The translations under genes and the position numbers were made by a program. 57,294 bases of DNA from Bacteroidota bacterium (GTDB lineage Bacteria > Bacteroidota > Bacteroidia > Palsa-965): contig JAJTEY010000021.1 of the NCBI GenBank assembly GCA_021299855.1, forward strand, positions 1 through 57,294, written 5' to 3'. Positions within the stretch are counted from its first letter, which is position 1. Every line of letters begins with the position of its first letter. Shown here one piece after another: positions 20,894 to 29,095 of this stretch. The notes under the pieces are model-generated. The model searched no databases and was not told the origin of the DNA. It worked only from the letters and a program-made list of their open reading frames with translations.

Positions 20894-20901
20894 TTACTCA
20901 A
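20881..20901 (+). promoter_or_regulatory. Palindromic operator candidate over the -7 box
   Basis: TTGAGTAA-GTTTG-TTACTCAA is a perfect inverted repeat with 8-base arms and a 5-base spacer. It covers the whole -7 box and the probable transcription start and ends two bases before the ATG of a winged-helix regulator. Autorepression by that protein is the simple reading. Confidence 0.6.
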
Positions 20902-20903
20902 TT

Positions 20904-21488
20904 ATGATCGAGACCCTAATATCCTCAAAAACGCGTGTTAAGTTGCTGATTAAGTTTTTCATTAATCAAAACAACACGGCCTACCTGCGCAGTTTGGAGG
21001 AGGAATTTAAAGAATCCACCAATGGAATTCGTGTGGAGTTGAATCGTTTCGAAAAAGCGGGATTTCTGGAATCGTTTAACGAAGGCAATAGAAAGATTTT
21101 TAAAGCTAATACGGCCCATCCATTATTTTCGGATATCAATCGGATGATCCTTAAAACTGTTGGAGTGGAGCATGTTATGGACTACATCCTGCAGCGTATT
21201 GGAGGTTTGCAGGAGGTATATCTTGTGGGCGAACTGGCAAATGGACAAAGCGCCAACTGCATTGAGTTGGTTCTTGTCGGGGAGCGGCTGAATAAGAAAT
21301 TCCTTTCGGAACAGGCGGAAAAAGCAGAAAGAAAGATCAGTAAAAAGATTCACTACAAGATTTTTACTCCGGATGAATTTGCGCATGATGTGATACGGTA
21401 TAAAGGTTGTCAGCCGCTTCTGTTGTGGAGTAGGAGAAAATACGATAAAAAAGTTAGTTTTCAATCTTGTTTCTCAAATGTTGGTTAA
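20904..21488 (+). CDS. Winged-helix (ArsR-like) regulator of the polysaccharide locus
   Basis: This 194-residue protein belongs to a type I recall as common at the head of Bacteroidota polysaccharide clusters. The N-terminal domain (about 1-75) is a winged helix: TRVKLLIKFFINQNNTAYLRSLEEEF, then ESTNGIRVELNRFEKAGFL as recognition helix and GNRKIFKANTAHPLF as wing. The C-terminal half (about 90-175) has strands reminiscent of a nucleotidyltransferase-like fold (VYLVGELANGQSANCIELVLVGE), but no clear active site was seen. A palindrome overlaps its own promoter, suggesting autoregulation. The last ~25 residues (YDKKVSFQSCFSNVG) look unconserved. Confidence 0.8.
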   Translation: MIETLISSKTRVKLLIKFFINQNNTAYLRSLEEEFKESTNGIRVELNRFEKAGFLESFNEGNRKIFKANTAHPLFSDINRMILKTVGVEHVMDYILQRIGGLQEVYLVGELANGQSANCIELVLVGERLNKKFLSEQAEKAERKISKKIHYKIFTPDEFAHDVIRYKGCQPLLLWSRRKYDKKVSFQSCFSNVG

Positions 21489-21638
21489 TCAAATTACATG
21501 TCAGGTAATAGGTGCAGCTATCTAAATTCATAATGAAATGAGGAGTGGACTTTTAGAAGGTAAATCGCATCAATGCGTGATGAAAGAATTGAAAGATAGG
21601 GGCGAGAGTTTTAAATCCGAATTTAAAATTCATATTAA
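21489..21638 (+). other. 150-base leader ahead of the antiterminator gene
   Basis: No ORF of note lies here. A short hairpin candidate is CGCAT-CA-ATGCG around 21567-21578. A G-rich GGGGCGAGAG (about 21599-21608) follows. UpxY/RfaH-type antiterminators are known to need sequences in the 5' untranslated region of the operon they serve, so this leader is a plausible site. No clear -7 promoter box was found. Confidence 0.3.
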
Positions 21639-22133
21639 ATGAATTGGTATGCCATATATGTAAAATCCCGCGCTGAAAAAAAGGTAGCTGAAACGCTTTT
21701 GTCAAAACAAATCGAAGCTTACGCACCTTTAATCAAAACCATTAAACAGTGGAGTGATCGAAAAAAAATGGTTGAATTACCATTACTTAATGGTTACGTG
21801 TTTGTAAAAATAGATTTGAAGGATAAAGATAAAGTGGCACAAACAAAAGGCGTAGTAAATTTTGTGAGGTATTGTGGTGAGATAGCCAAAATCAGAGAAC
21901 AAGAAATGAAACAATTGAAGCAGTTGGTTGATATACGTTATCATTTGGAAGTATCCGGTTGTAAAACAGAATATAAGGAAGGTAATAAGGTGAAAATTAC
22001 TTCGGGGGCCTTAAAAAACATCGAGGGTTTTGTGACGGAGAATAAAGAAGGGCGTTTCATTGAGGTAGTGTTAGATTCTATTGATCAGGTGATTAAAGTG
22101 AAATTACCGAAAGAATTATTAATAGTTATTTAG
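21639..22133 (+). CDS. UpxY-like transcription antiterminator (NusG/RfaH family)
   Basis: This 164-residue protein has a NusG N-terminal domain starting at the first residue (MNWYAIYVKSRAEKKVAETLL, then PLLNGYVFVKIDL and TKGVVNFVRYCG) and a C-terminal KOW motif (YKEGNKVKITSGALKNIEGFV at about 112-132). In Bacteroides, proteins of this kind bind RNA polymerase early in a capsule operon and stop premature termination. It stands right before the ABC exporter and the ~35 kb run of co-directional genes, so it likely acts in cis on this locus. The next gene begins two bases after its stop. Confidence 0.92.
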   Translation: MNWYAIYVKSRAEKKVAETLLSKQIEAYAPLIKTIKQWSDRKKMVELPLLNGYVFVKIDLKDKDKVAQTKGVVNFVRYCGEIAKIREQEMKQLKQLVDIRYHLEVSGCKTEYKEGNKVKITSGALKNIEGFVTENKEGRFIEVVLDSIDQVIKVKLPKELLIVI

Positions 22134-22135
22134 AA

Positions 22136-22990
22136 ATGAATAATCGAAATGAACAATGGGATTTAATAATCAAATCTAAAAACAATTGGTACCAAATAAA
22201 TTTGGCATCTATTTGGAGATACAGAGATTTGTTATTGTTACTTGTTAGGAGGGATTTTGTGGCGGTTTATAAGCAAACCATTTTAGGACCCATATGGCTG
22301 TTTATACAACCTCTTTTTACCTCATTAACTTTTGCTTTTATTTTTGGAAAAATCGCAAGAATTAGTACTGATGGAGCACCTCCTATTGTTTTTTATATGG
22401 CGGGTATTACATTGTGGACTTATTTTGCCGATTGTTTGAATAAAACGTCTAATACATTTATTGCCAACGCCGGAGTATTTGGAAAAGTGTACTTCCCTCG
22501 TTTAATTATTCCTTTATCAGTTTTAGTTTCTAATTTGATTAAGTTAGCTATTCAATTATTAATTTTTGTAATCATCTGGCTGTATTATTTTAATGCATCT
22601 AATTCCATTCATCCTCAATGGAGTTATATGTGGTTAATACCAGTTTTAATTTTTATGATGGCAGGTTTGGGTTTGGGTTTGGGAATTTTAATTTCATCTT
22701 TAACTACCAAATACCGCGATTTAACTTTTTTAATCGGTTTTGGAGTGCAGTTACTTATGTATGCCAGTTCGGTAGTGTTACCTATATCAACTATGCCTGA
22801 TAAAATTAAAACCATTATGCTCTATAATCCCTTAACTTCTATAATCGAATCTTTTAAGTTTATTTTTATAGGAAGTGGTACTTTTGATTTGGTATGGTTG
22901 TTATATGGACTCTGTTTTATGACCATCTTATTAGCATTAGCAATTATAGTATTTAATAAAGTAGAAAAATCCTTTATGGATACAGTTTAA
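22136..22990 (+). CDS. Polysaccharide ABC exporter, permease subunit (Wzm-like)
   Basis: This 284-residue inner-membrane protein is of the ABC-2 type that exports finished polysaccharide. Seen: the amphipathic N-terminus leading into RDLLLLLVRRDFVAVYKQTILGPIW, characteristic of these permeases, then about six membrane helices (near 53-70, 84-100, 123-150, 160-185, 195-220 and 255-275). It precedes its ATPase by four bases. The DNA here is notably AT-rich compared with later genes. Confidence 0.93.
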   Translation: MNNRNEQWDLIIKSKNNWYQINLASIWRYRDLLLLLVRRDFVAVYKQTILGPIWLFIQPLFTSLTFAFIFGKIARISTDGAPPIVFYMAGITLWTYFADCLNKTSNTFIANAGVFGKVYFPRLIIPLSVLVSNLIKLAIQLLIFVIIWLYYFNASNSIHPQWSYMWLIPVLIFMMAGLGLGLGILISSLTTKYRDLTFLIGFGVQLLMYASSVVLPISTMPDKIKTIMLYNPLTSIIESFKFIFIGSGTFDLVWLLYGLCFMTILLALAIIVFNKVEKSFMDTV

Positions 22991-22994
22991 AAAA

Positions 22995-24269
22995 ATGAGT
23001 AATACAGTAATTAAAGTTGAGAATTTAGGAAAACAATACCATTTAGGAAAAGTGGGGACAGGCACTATTGCAAATGATTTAAAACGTTGGTGGCACATCG
23101 CAAGAGGGAAAGAGGATCCTTATTTGAAAATTGGAGATGTTAACGATCGTACCCAAAAAAGCAGTAATAATGATGTGGTATGGGCTATAAAGGATATTAA
23201 TTTTGAAGTAAAACAGGGAGAAGTATTAGGTATTATTGGTAAAAATGGGGCTGGAAAATCGACTTTATTAAAAATTTTATCCCGAGTTACTGCACCAACC
23301 ACAGGTGATATAAAAGTAAAAGGTCGTATAGCCAGTTTATTAGAGGTAGGAACCGGTTTTCATCCGGAGTTAAGTGGCAGAGAAAATATATTTTTAAATG
23401 GCGCTATTTTGGGGATGACTAAGGCAGAAATAAAAACTAAGTTTGATGAAATAGTTGAATTTAGTGGGGTTGAACGATACATCGACACGCCTGTTAAACG
23501 CTATTCATCCGGTATGTATGTGCGATTAGCGTTTGCAGTGGCAGCGCACCTTGATTCTGAAATTCTGATTCTTGATGAAGTTCTTGCAGTAGGGGATGCT
23601 GAGTTTCAGAAAAAGTGTCTGGGAAAGATGCAGGATGTGTCCAGAAATGAAGGTAGAACGGTTTTGTTTGTTAGTCACAACATGCAGGCCATTTCTACAC
23701 TTACAACTCGTGCAGTATTTCTTAAAAATGGTAAAATGGCCGGTGAAGGTCTGAGTGCTGAAATGATTCAATTATATTTAGAGGACAACATTCAAAAGGA
23801 GCTTAGATACAATGGAAAGATTTTATCTGATAAACCAAGTATTACCTCTGTTTGCATAGTCACTTCAGAACCCGGGAATGTTCACATACACGGCAAGCCA
23901 CTACAAATTAAATTTACAATCAATACCCCATATCCAATTGATAATTCAGCATTATCGTTTCAAATTGTTAATCTGCGCGATGTTTCAGTTGTGCACGCTT
24001 GGACATTTGATTCAGATCGTCCAATGTTACGAAATGCGGGAGAAGAGGAAATAGTTTGTATAATTCCTAGGACTCGGCTTTATATGGGTAAGTATATATT
24101 AAATGTTCATTTTGCAAGATCATTTGGAGCAGAAAAGTTTGAGACATTGCTTGGGATATGTCCTTTTGAAATAGTAATGTACGGAATGGACAGAGAGTAC
24201 AAATGGGTTCCGGATACATGTGTTTATTTGGAAGAATCCGAATGGGTAATAAATAAAAGGAGAACATGA
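22995..24269 (+). CDS. Polysaccharide ABC exporter, ATPase subunit with Wzt-type C-terminal domain
   Basis: This 424-residue ATPase drives export with the upstream permease. Seen: Walker A GIIGKNGAGKST (about 78-89), signature YSSGMYVRLAFAVAAH (about 168), Walker B EILILDEVLAVGDAEF (about 188-203) and H-loop VSHNM. An extra C-terminal beta-sandwich of about 150 residues (from about 275) resembles the carbohydrate-binding domain of Wzt, which recognises a terminal modification of the chain. Several methyltransferase genes follow at once, fitting a methyl-type chain terminator, but that is inference. It ends in an ATGA overlap with the next gene. Confidence 0.93.
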   Translation: MSNTVIKVENLGKQYHLGKVGTGTIANDLKRWWHIARGKEDPYLKIGDVNDRTQKSSNNDVVWAIKDINFEVKQGEVLGIIGKNGAGKSTLLKILSRVTAPTTGDIKVKGRIASLLEVGTGFHPELSGRENIFLNGAILGMTKAEIKTKFDEIVEFSGVERYIDTPVKRYSSGMYVRLAFAVAAHLDSEILILDEVLAVGDAEFQKKCLGKMQDVSRNEGRTVLFVSHNMQAISTLTTRAVFLKNGKMAGEGLSAEMIQLYLEDNIQKELRYNGKILSDKPSITSVCIVTSEPGNVHIHGKPLQIKFTINTPYPIDNSALSFQIVNLRDVSVVHAWTFDSDRPMLRNAGEEEIVCIIPRTRLYMGKYILNVHFARSFGAEKFETLLGICPFEIVMYGMDREYKWVPDTCVYLEESEWVINKRRT

Positions 24270-24979
24270 TCAGAAAAATTTTTAAAAAATCTGAAAGCAT
24301 GAAATCAGCTAATACCAGTGAACAAAATGTTCTGGTTAAACTGCAGCCTTTTACAATGGGCAACATGGAAGGACTAAAGTTGCACCAAGCATTGGCAAAG
24401 TACATACGTGAAAAAAAGGTAGAAGGGGATATAGTTGAATGCGGAGTTTACAATGGTGGTTCTTCTGCTGCAATGGCTAATGAAGCAGATATGGCTAAGC
24501 GCCGTTTGTGGATGTATGATTCATTTGAAGGCATGCCTGATGTTAAGGAAATTGACGGTGCAGATGCTGCTAAATACGTTGGACAATGTGTTGGTGAAAT
24601 TACAAAGGTGGAAGCTGCGATGAATCTTATCGGACTTCCAAAGGAAAAATATGTAATTAAGAAAGGTTGGTTTAATGACACTTTCCAAACTGAGGGTCCT
24701 CAAAAAATTGCATTACTCCATATTGATTCTGACTGGTATGATAGTGTAATCGTTTGCCTTGATCGATTTTATGATCTGGTTGAAGAAGGAGGCGTAATCT
24801 TATTGGATGATTTTGGACATTGGGAAGGATGCAGAAATGCGTTCTACGATTTTGTGAAGAAACGTGATTTGAAGCCGCTCGTTGAAAGAAGAGGTCACAC
24901 GCAGTTATACTGGGTGAAACGAAAAGAAAATAACCGGGATAATTCCGGGTTACAAATGTTTCACGAAAGTCTGAAATAA
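24266..24979 (+). CDS. TylF/MycF-type O-methyltransferase
   Basis: This 237-residue SAM-dependent methyltransferase resembles macrocin O-methyltransferase. Seen: GDIVECGVYNGGSSAAMA (SAM-binding loop), LWMYDSFEGMPD, then KIALLHIDSDWYDSVIVCLDRFYDLVEEGGVILLDDFGHWEGCRNAFYDF, which carries the paired metal-binding acidic residues of the family. These enzymes methylate sugar hydroxyls. The start overlaps the Wzt-like stop by four bases (ATGA). It may cap or decorate the exported chain. Confidence 0.88.
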   Translation: MIRKIFKKSESMKSANTSEQNVLVKLQPFTMGNMEGLKLHQALAKYIREKKVEGDIVECGVYNGGSSAAMANEADMAKRRLWMYDSFEGMPDVKEIDGADAAKYVGQCVGEITKVEAAMNLIGLPKEKYVIKKGWFNDTFQTEGPQKIALLHIDSDWYDSVIVCLDRFYDLVEEGGVILLDDFGHWEGCRNAFYDFVKKRDLKPLVERRGHTQLYWVKRKENNRDNSGLQMFHESLK

Positions 24980-25789
24980 ATGAGCACGGATAAACAATCG
25001 GTTAAGAATTATTATGACGATGTTGCTTTACGCAAACTGAGCTCATTTTTGAAACCTAATCTTCGGGTGGAATCAGCATGGGCAACTCTTATCGGAAGCA
25101 TAGGCAAGCCACGCAGAATTCTTGAAGTAGGTTGTGGTGTCGGGGATATCACATTCAGATTATCGAGGCATTTCCCTAATGCAGATGTAACAGGGTTGGA
25201 TATCAGTCCGCGTTCTATTGAAATTGCGAATAAAGTTTTTGGTGGCAGCAAACTGAATTTTGTTGCCGGAGAGATAAATGCATTAGCTGAAAAGGAATTT
25301 GATGTTGTTGTAATGATGGATGTTTTTGAACACATAGATAATAACGACAGGGAAGGTTTTATGTGTTCGATAAGAGATTGCATTGCCACGGGTGCTTTTG
25401 TTTTCGGAAGTTGTCCTACTCCGGAATTTCTCGCATGGCTTAAAGTCAATTCGCCTCAGCACATTCAGCCTATTGATGAAGATATTACAATCGATGTTAT
25501 TGCTGATTTGGCCCGCGTCACAGGGTTGAGATTAATCATGTACAAAACAGTTTCGATCTGGTTTAGCGGTGATTATTTTCATTTTTTACTCGGACCGCAA
25601 CATTCTATTAAACCTCTTGCCGTGGTCAGCAGTAAACAACCTAACAGGTTTAAGGAAGGAGTGAAAATGATTTTACGCGGAAATAAGAAAAACATTCATT
25701 CAAATGATCTTACGGCGGAAGATAAACTTGCATTGATCAGATTGCGGATGGGCGATGAATTTACTCGTGAATTGCAGAAATTGCTGTAA
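24980..25789 (+). CDS. Class I SAM-dependent methyltransferase
   Basis: This 269-residue methyltransferase has motif I ILEVGCGVGDITF (about 48-60), motif II VTGLDISPRSIEIA, and post-motif FDVVVMMDVFEHIDN. The C-terminal ~90 residues are basic and may bind the acceptor glycan (FKEGVKMILRGNKKNIHS). It begins directly after the preceding stop and shares one base with the next gene. The substrate is unknown but presumably a lipid-linked glycan. Confidence 0.85.
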   Translation: MSTDKQSVKNYYDDVALRKLSSFLKPNLRVESAWATLIGSIGKPRRILEVGCGVGDITFRLSRHFPNADVTGLDISPRSIEIANKVFGGSKLNFVAGEINALAEKEFDVVVMMDVFEHIDNNDREGFMCSIRDCIATGAFVFGSCPTPEFLAWLKVNSPQHIQPIDEDITIDVIADLARVTGLRLIMYKTVSIWFSGDYFHFLLGPQHSIKPLAVVSSKQPNRFKEGVKMILRGNKKNIHSNDLTAEDKLALIRLRMGDEFTRELQKLL

Positions 25790-26487
25790 TGAAAGATTAC
25801 TTTGTAAACATATCACTTAAGGATGAGGTACCCGATTTGTACCTTGTCAGAAGTGCTATCAGAGATTTTCTGGTGAATGAAAAAGTAAATCTGCGCGGAC
25901 GTTTTCTTGATTTTGGATGCGGCGAAATGCCCTACAAAAAAATGCTCTGCGAGAATTCGGAAATCAAGGAATACATAGGACTTGATCTTGATGTAGCCAC
26001 GGCGCACCGAAAAAACAAACCTGATCTCACGTGGGATGGTAAAACAATTCCACTCGCTGATAACACGATTGACTGTGCAATGGCAACGGAAGTATTTGAA
26101 CATTGTGCGGATCCTGAGTTAGTCATGGAGGAAATATGCCGAGTCCTCAAACCAAGCGGTTTTCTGATTTTTACTGTTCCTTTTTTGTGGCCGTTGCATG
26201 AGGTGCCGTATGATGAGTACAGGTACACGCCATTTTCTCTTGAACGTCACCTGAAACAATCAGGTTTTTCCTCTGTTAACATCAGCGCATTGGGCGGATG
26301 GAACGCATCTATGGCGCAAATGCTGGGCCTGTGGTTAAGGCGTGCTCCGATGCCTGAAAGAAGAAGGAAACTCATGAAATTTATTTTGATGCCTTTTTAC
26401 CGTTACCTCATTAAAAGAAATTTCCCGGTTAGGAAATTTGGCGAAAGCACAATGGTAATAGGGCTGTGCGGAAAGGCGGTTAAATGA
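25789..26487 (+). CDS. Class I SAM-dependent methyltransferase
   Basis: This 232-residue protein has motif I GRFLDFGCGEMPYKKML, acidic motif II YIGLDLD and AMATEVFEHCADPELVMEEICRVLKPSGFLIFTVPF, followed by LHEVPYDEYRYTPFSLERHL, a stretch common in polysaccharide-locus methyltransferases of the Methyltransf_11 type. The C-terminal segment is rich in Arg and hydrophobic residues and may associate with the membrane. The base composition is clearly richer in G+C than the exporter genes just upstream. Confidence 0.85.
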   Translation: MKDYFVNISLKDEVPDLYLVRSAIRDFLVNEKVNLRGRFLDFGCGEMPYKKMLCENSEIKEYIGLDLDVATAHRKNKPDLTWDGKTIPLADNTIDCAMATEVFEHCADPELVMEEICRVLKPSGFLIFTVPFLWPLHEVPYDEYRYTPFSLERHLKQSGFSSVNISALGGWNASMAQMLGLWLRRAPMPERRRKLMKFILMPFYRYLIKRNFPVRKFGESTMVIGLCGKAVK

Positions 26488-27527
26488 AAAAGAGTTTACG
26501 TATCGCAATTTGCGCACCCAATCAGCATTCGGGTTCGGAAACATTTATTGCCAATCATGTCGCTCATCTGCCGGGCGAAATATTTTTTTTATACGGTGGC
26601 TGGTTTCCTTTCAACTTCAATGGAAAACCATTGACTGCTTCTGTAAAAAGCTGGCCGCTTCAGGGTTTCATTCAAAAAATACTCGGAAACAAGACCGTTC
26701 CTGAATCACGTGAAACACTTTTCAAAAAATTTCTGGTTCATTTTCATGGATTCGATGCCTATCATCACAGCACGCTGGAGCAGTACGGAGAAAAATATAA
26801 AACTGTATTAAACAAGGCTGCTGCTGTTGTAGCAGTTTCGGCTGATATGAAAAAGCAATTGGTGAAAGTAGGGATCGAAGAAAACAAAATCGAGCTGATC
26901 CATTACGGAGTGGATATTTCACTGTTTTCACCTCCTGTAAATAAACAGTTTACGCCTTCATTTATTGGTGTTGGAAGGTTCGTTTCGAAGAAGGCGCCTC
27001 ATCTTACCATTCTTGCATTTGCTGAGGTAGTGAAGGAATTTCCTGACGCACGACTCACCTTGGCAGGCGATGCAGGTTTGGGAAATGCTCCTGAATTACT
27101 CATTACCTGTAAACAGCTGGTTAAGGCTTTGCATATTACAGATCGTGTTAGTTTTCCCGGTTCAGTGCAACAGCAGGAAATAGCTCGGCTGATGAAAGAG
27201 TCCGGTGTATTTGTCCAGCATTCTGTTGTATCAGATTCCGGTGACTCCGAAGGAACTCCGAATACAGTTATTGAAGCAAGTGCTTCAGGGTTGTGTGTAA
27301 TTGCTACAAGCCATGGTGGTATTCCCGATGTTGTAGTGCATGAAGAAACCGGTTATTTGTGTGATGAATTTGACGTTAAGACCATGGCAGCAATGATGAA
27401 AAAGGCATTGCAGGATCCTGCCAGGACATTAAGTATGGGAGAGGCAGGAGCACAGAGGATCAGAAGTAATTTTGATTTATCACAACAGTTGAATAAATTA
27501 TATGAAGTTTTGGAGCGTGCAGTATGA
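26484..27527 (+). CDS. Glycosyltransferase family 4
   Basis: This 347-residue GT-B enzyme adds a sugar to the growing repeat unit on the cytoplasmic face. Seen: N-terminal Rossmann region, HFHGFDAYHH, VAVSADMKKQLVKVGIEENKIELIHYGVDISLF linking the two domains, FIGVGRFVSKKAPHLTILAFAEV, VSFPGSVQQQEIARLMKES, and the nucleotide-sugar site EGTPNTVIEASASGLCVIATSHGGIPDVVVHEETGYLCD. It overlaps both neighbours by four bases (ATGA). Donor and linkage cannot be told. Confidence 0.92.
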   Translation: MKKSLRIAICAPNQHSGSETFIANHVAHLPGEIFFLYGGWFPFNFNGKPLTASVKSWPLQGFIQKILGNKTVPESRETLFKKFLVHFHGFDAYHHSTLEQYGEKYKTVLNKAAAVVAVSADMKKQLVKVGIEENKIELIHYGVDISLFSPPVNKQFTPSFIGVGRFVSKKAPHLTILAFAEVVKEFPDARLTLAGDAGLGNAPELLITCKQLVKALHITDRVSFPGSVQQQEIARLMKESGVFVQHSVVSDSGDSEGTPNTVIEASASGLCVIATSHGGIPDVVVHEETGYLCDEFDVKTMAAMMKKALQDPARTLSMGEAGAQRIRSNFDLSQQLNKLYEVLERAV

Positions 27528-28144
27528 AAACATTCCTGAAGAAAATTTTTGGTAAGCCTGCGGTTAATCTCACACCTCTTCAACAATTGGTGGCGAAGCA
27601 GAAGGATATACGCATTGTGGTTGGTTCCGGAGGTCTTGTTCCTCCAGCAGGATGGATTGCAACTGAAGTTACAAGCCTTGATGTTACCGATCAGAAGAAT
27701 TGGGATTTCTTGTTGAAGAAGAGAACAGTATCCAATGTTTTCGCCGAACATGTATGGGAACACCTCACACCTCAACAGGCCGACCTCGGAAATAAAAACA
27801 TATTTCAATACCTGAAAACGGGAGGACGTTTTAGGCTGGCTGTGCCCGACGGCTTACATCCGGATCCTGATTATATCAATCATGTAAAAATAGGAGGGAC
27901 AGGTCCCGGAGCTGATGATCATAAAGTACTTTACACGTACAAAACATTGCGTGAATCACTGCAGATAGCAGGCTTCGATGTGGTGCTGCTGGAGTACTGG
28001 GATGAGAACGGAAAATTTCATTTCACGGAGTGGAGCACCGATCACGGTAAAGTAATGCGTTCAAAGTGTTTTGATCAGCGGAATGCTGCCGGAGAATTGA
28101 AATACACTTCGCTCATTATTGATGCCGTAAAACCGTATGCATGA
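27524..28144 (+). CDS. Predicted SAM-dependent methyltransferase (COG4627-like)
   Basis: This 206-residue protein lacks a classic glycine-rich motif I. It has instead DIRIVVGSGGLVPPAGWIATE, then VSNVFAEHVWEHLTPQQAD and YLKTGGRFRLAVPDGLHPDPDYI, the pattern of the small predicted methyltransferases found in surface-glycan clusters. C-terminal KVLYTYKTLRESLQIAGFDVVLLEYWDENG fits the same fold. Function is inferred from fold and neighbours only. It overlaps the previous and following genes. Confidence 0.72.
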   Translation: MKTFLKKIFGKPAVNLTPLQQLVAKQKDIRIVVGSGGLVPPAGWIATEVTSLDVTDQKNWDFLLKKRTVSNVFAEHVWEHLTPQQADLGNKNIFQYLKTGGRFRLAVPDGLHPDPDYINHVKIGGTGPGADDHKVLYTYKTLRESLQIAGFDVVLLEYWDENGKFHFTEWSTDHGKVMRSKCFDQRNAAGELKYTSLIIDAVKPYA

Positions 28145-29087
28145 ACTTGCTCCCATAGTTCTCTTCTGTTACAACCGTCCTGAACATACACGGCAGACTC
28201 TTCTGGCGCTGTCTGAAAATTTACTGGCTGAGCAATCCCGGCTTTTTATTTTCTGCGACGGTCCCAAACCGAACGCCGATGAAAAACAACTGAAGAAAAT
28301 TCAGGAAGTACGGGAAATTATAAAGAGCAAAAAGTGGTGCGGCACGGTTGACGTTGTTGAACAGAAAACCAACAAGGGACTAGCCAACTCGGTGATTGAC
28401 GGGGTAACTAATATCGTAAATCAGTTTGGAAAAGTGATTGTGCTCGAAGATGACCTAGTGACGTCAAACTATTTTCTTGAGTATATGAACACCGCCTTGG
28501 AGAAATACAAGGACGAAGAAAAGGTAATGCAGGTGTCGGGGCATCAGTTTCCGGTTAAGCAGTGGGAAAAAAGCAATCAGGCATTCTTCCTGCCATTTAC
28601 GACAAGCTGGGGATGGGGCACGTGGAAAAGAGCGTGGGAATGTTTCGATATTAATGCAAGGCGCTTTAAGATACTAGATTTAAGTCCCGAAATGAGAAGC
28701 GAATTTGATTTAAAAGATTCAGTTCGCTATTCTGAAATGCTCAAGATTCAAATGACTACTTCTGAAATTGATTCATGGGCAATTCGTTGGTGGTTTAGTG
28801 TATTTCTTCAAAAAGGAATTGTGCTGTTCCCAGATCGATCTTTAGTTAGGAACATTGGCTTTGGAACTGAAGCTACACACACTACACAAAATGTTTATGG
28901 CGATTCAGATTTCAACGGCGATTATAGGATAACGAATTTGCCAACTTCTTTCGACATCAATCAGGACGCATTTGATTCCGTTTGTAGATATTTAAAGACA
29001 AAGTCTGGAGTTTTAAAGTCAACTGTGCAGGCAAAAAAATCATTTTTTCAGCGTATATTGTCCGTAATATCGAAGAGCAAACATTGA
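28137..29087 (+). CDS. Glycosyltransferase, GT-A fold (GNT-I-like/family 2-like)
   Basis: This 316-residue enzyme starts with PIVLFCYNRPEHTRQTLLAL, a GT-A beginning. It has KTNKGLANSVIDGVTNIV, the metal-binding EDDL in KVIVLEDDLVTSNYFLEYMN (about residues 100-118), MQVSGHQFPV and WGWGTWKRAWECFD. This order matches bacterial glycosyltransferases related to the GNT-I/family-2 group. The start overlaps the previous gene by eight bases. The last ~40 residues are basic (KKSFFQRILSVISKSKH). Confidence 0.85.
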   Translation: MHELAPIVLFCYNRPEHTRQTLLALSENLLAEQSRLFIFCDGPKPNADEKQLKKIQEVREIIKSKKWCGTVDVVEQKTNKGLANSVIDGVTNIVNQFGKVIVLEDDLVTSNYFLEYMNTALEKYKDEEKVMQVSGHQFPVKQWEKSNQAFFLPFTTSWGWGTWKRAWECFDINARRFKILDLSPEMRSEFDLKDSVRYSEMLKIQMTTSEIDSWAIRWWFSVFLQKGIVLFPDRSLVRNIGFGTEATHTTQNVYGDSDFNGDYRITNLPTSFDINQDAFDSVCRYLKTKSGVLKSTVQAKKSFFQRILSVISKSKH

Positions 29088-29095
29088 TTTTCTTT

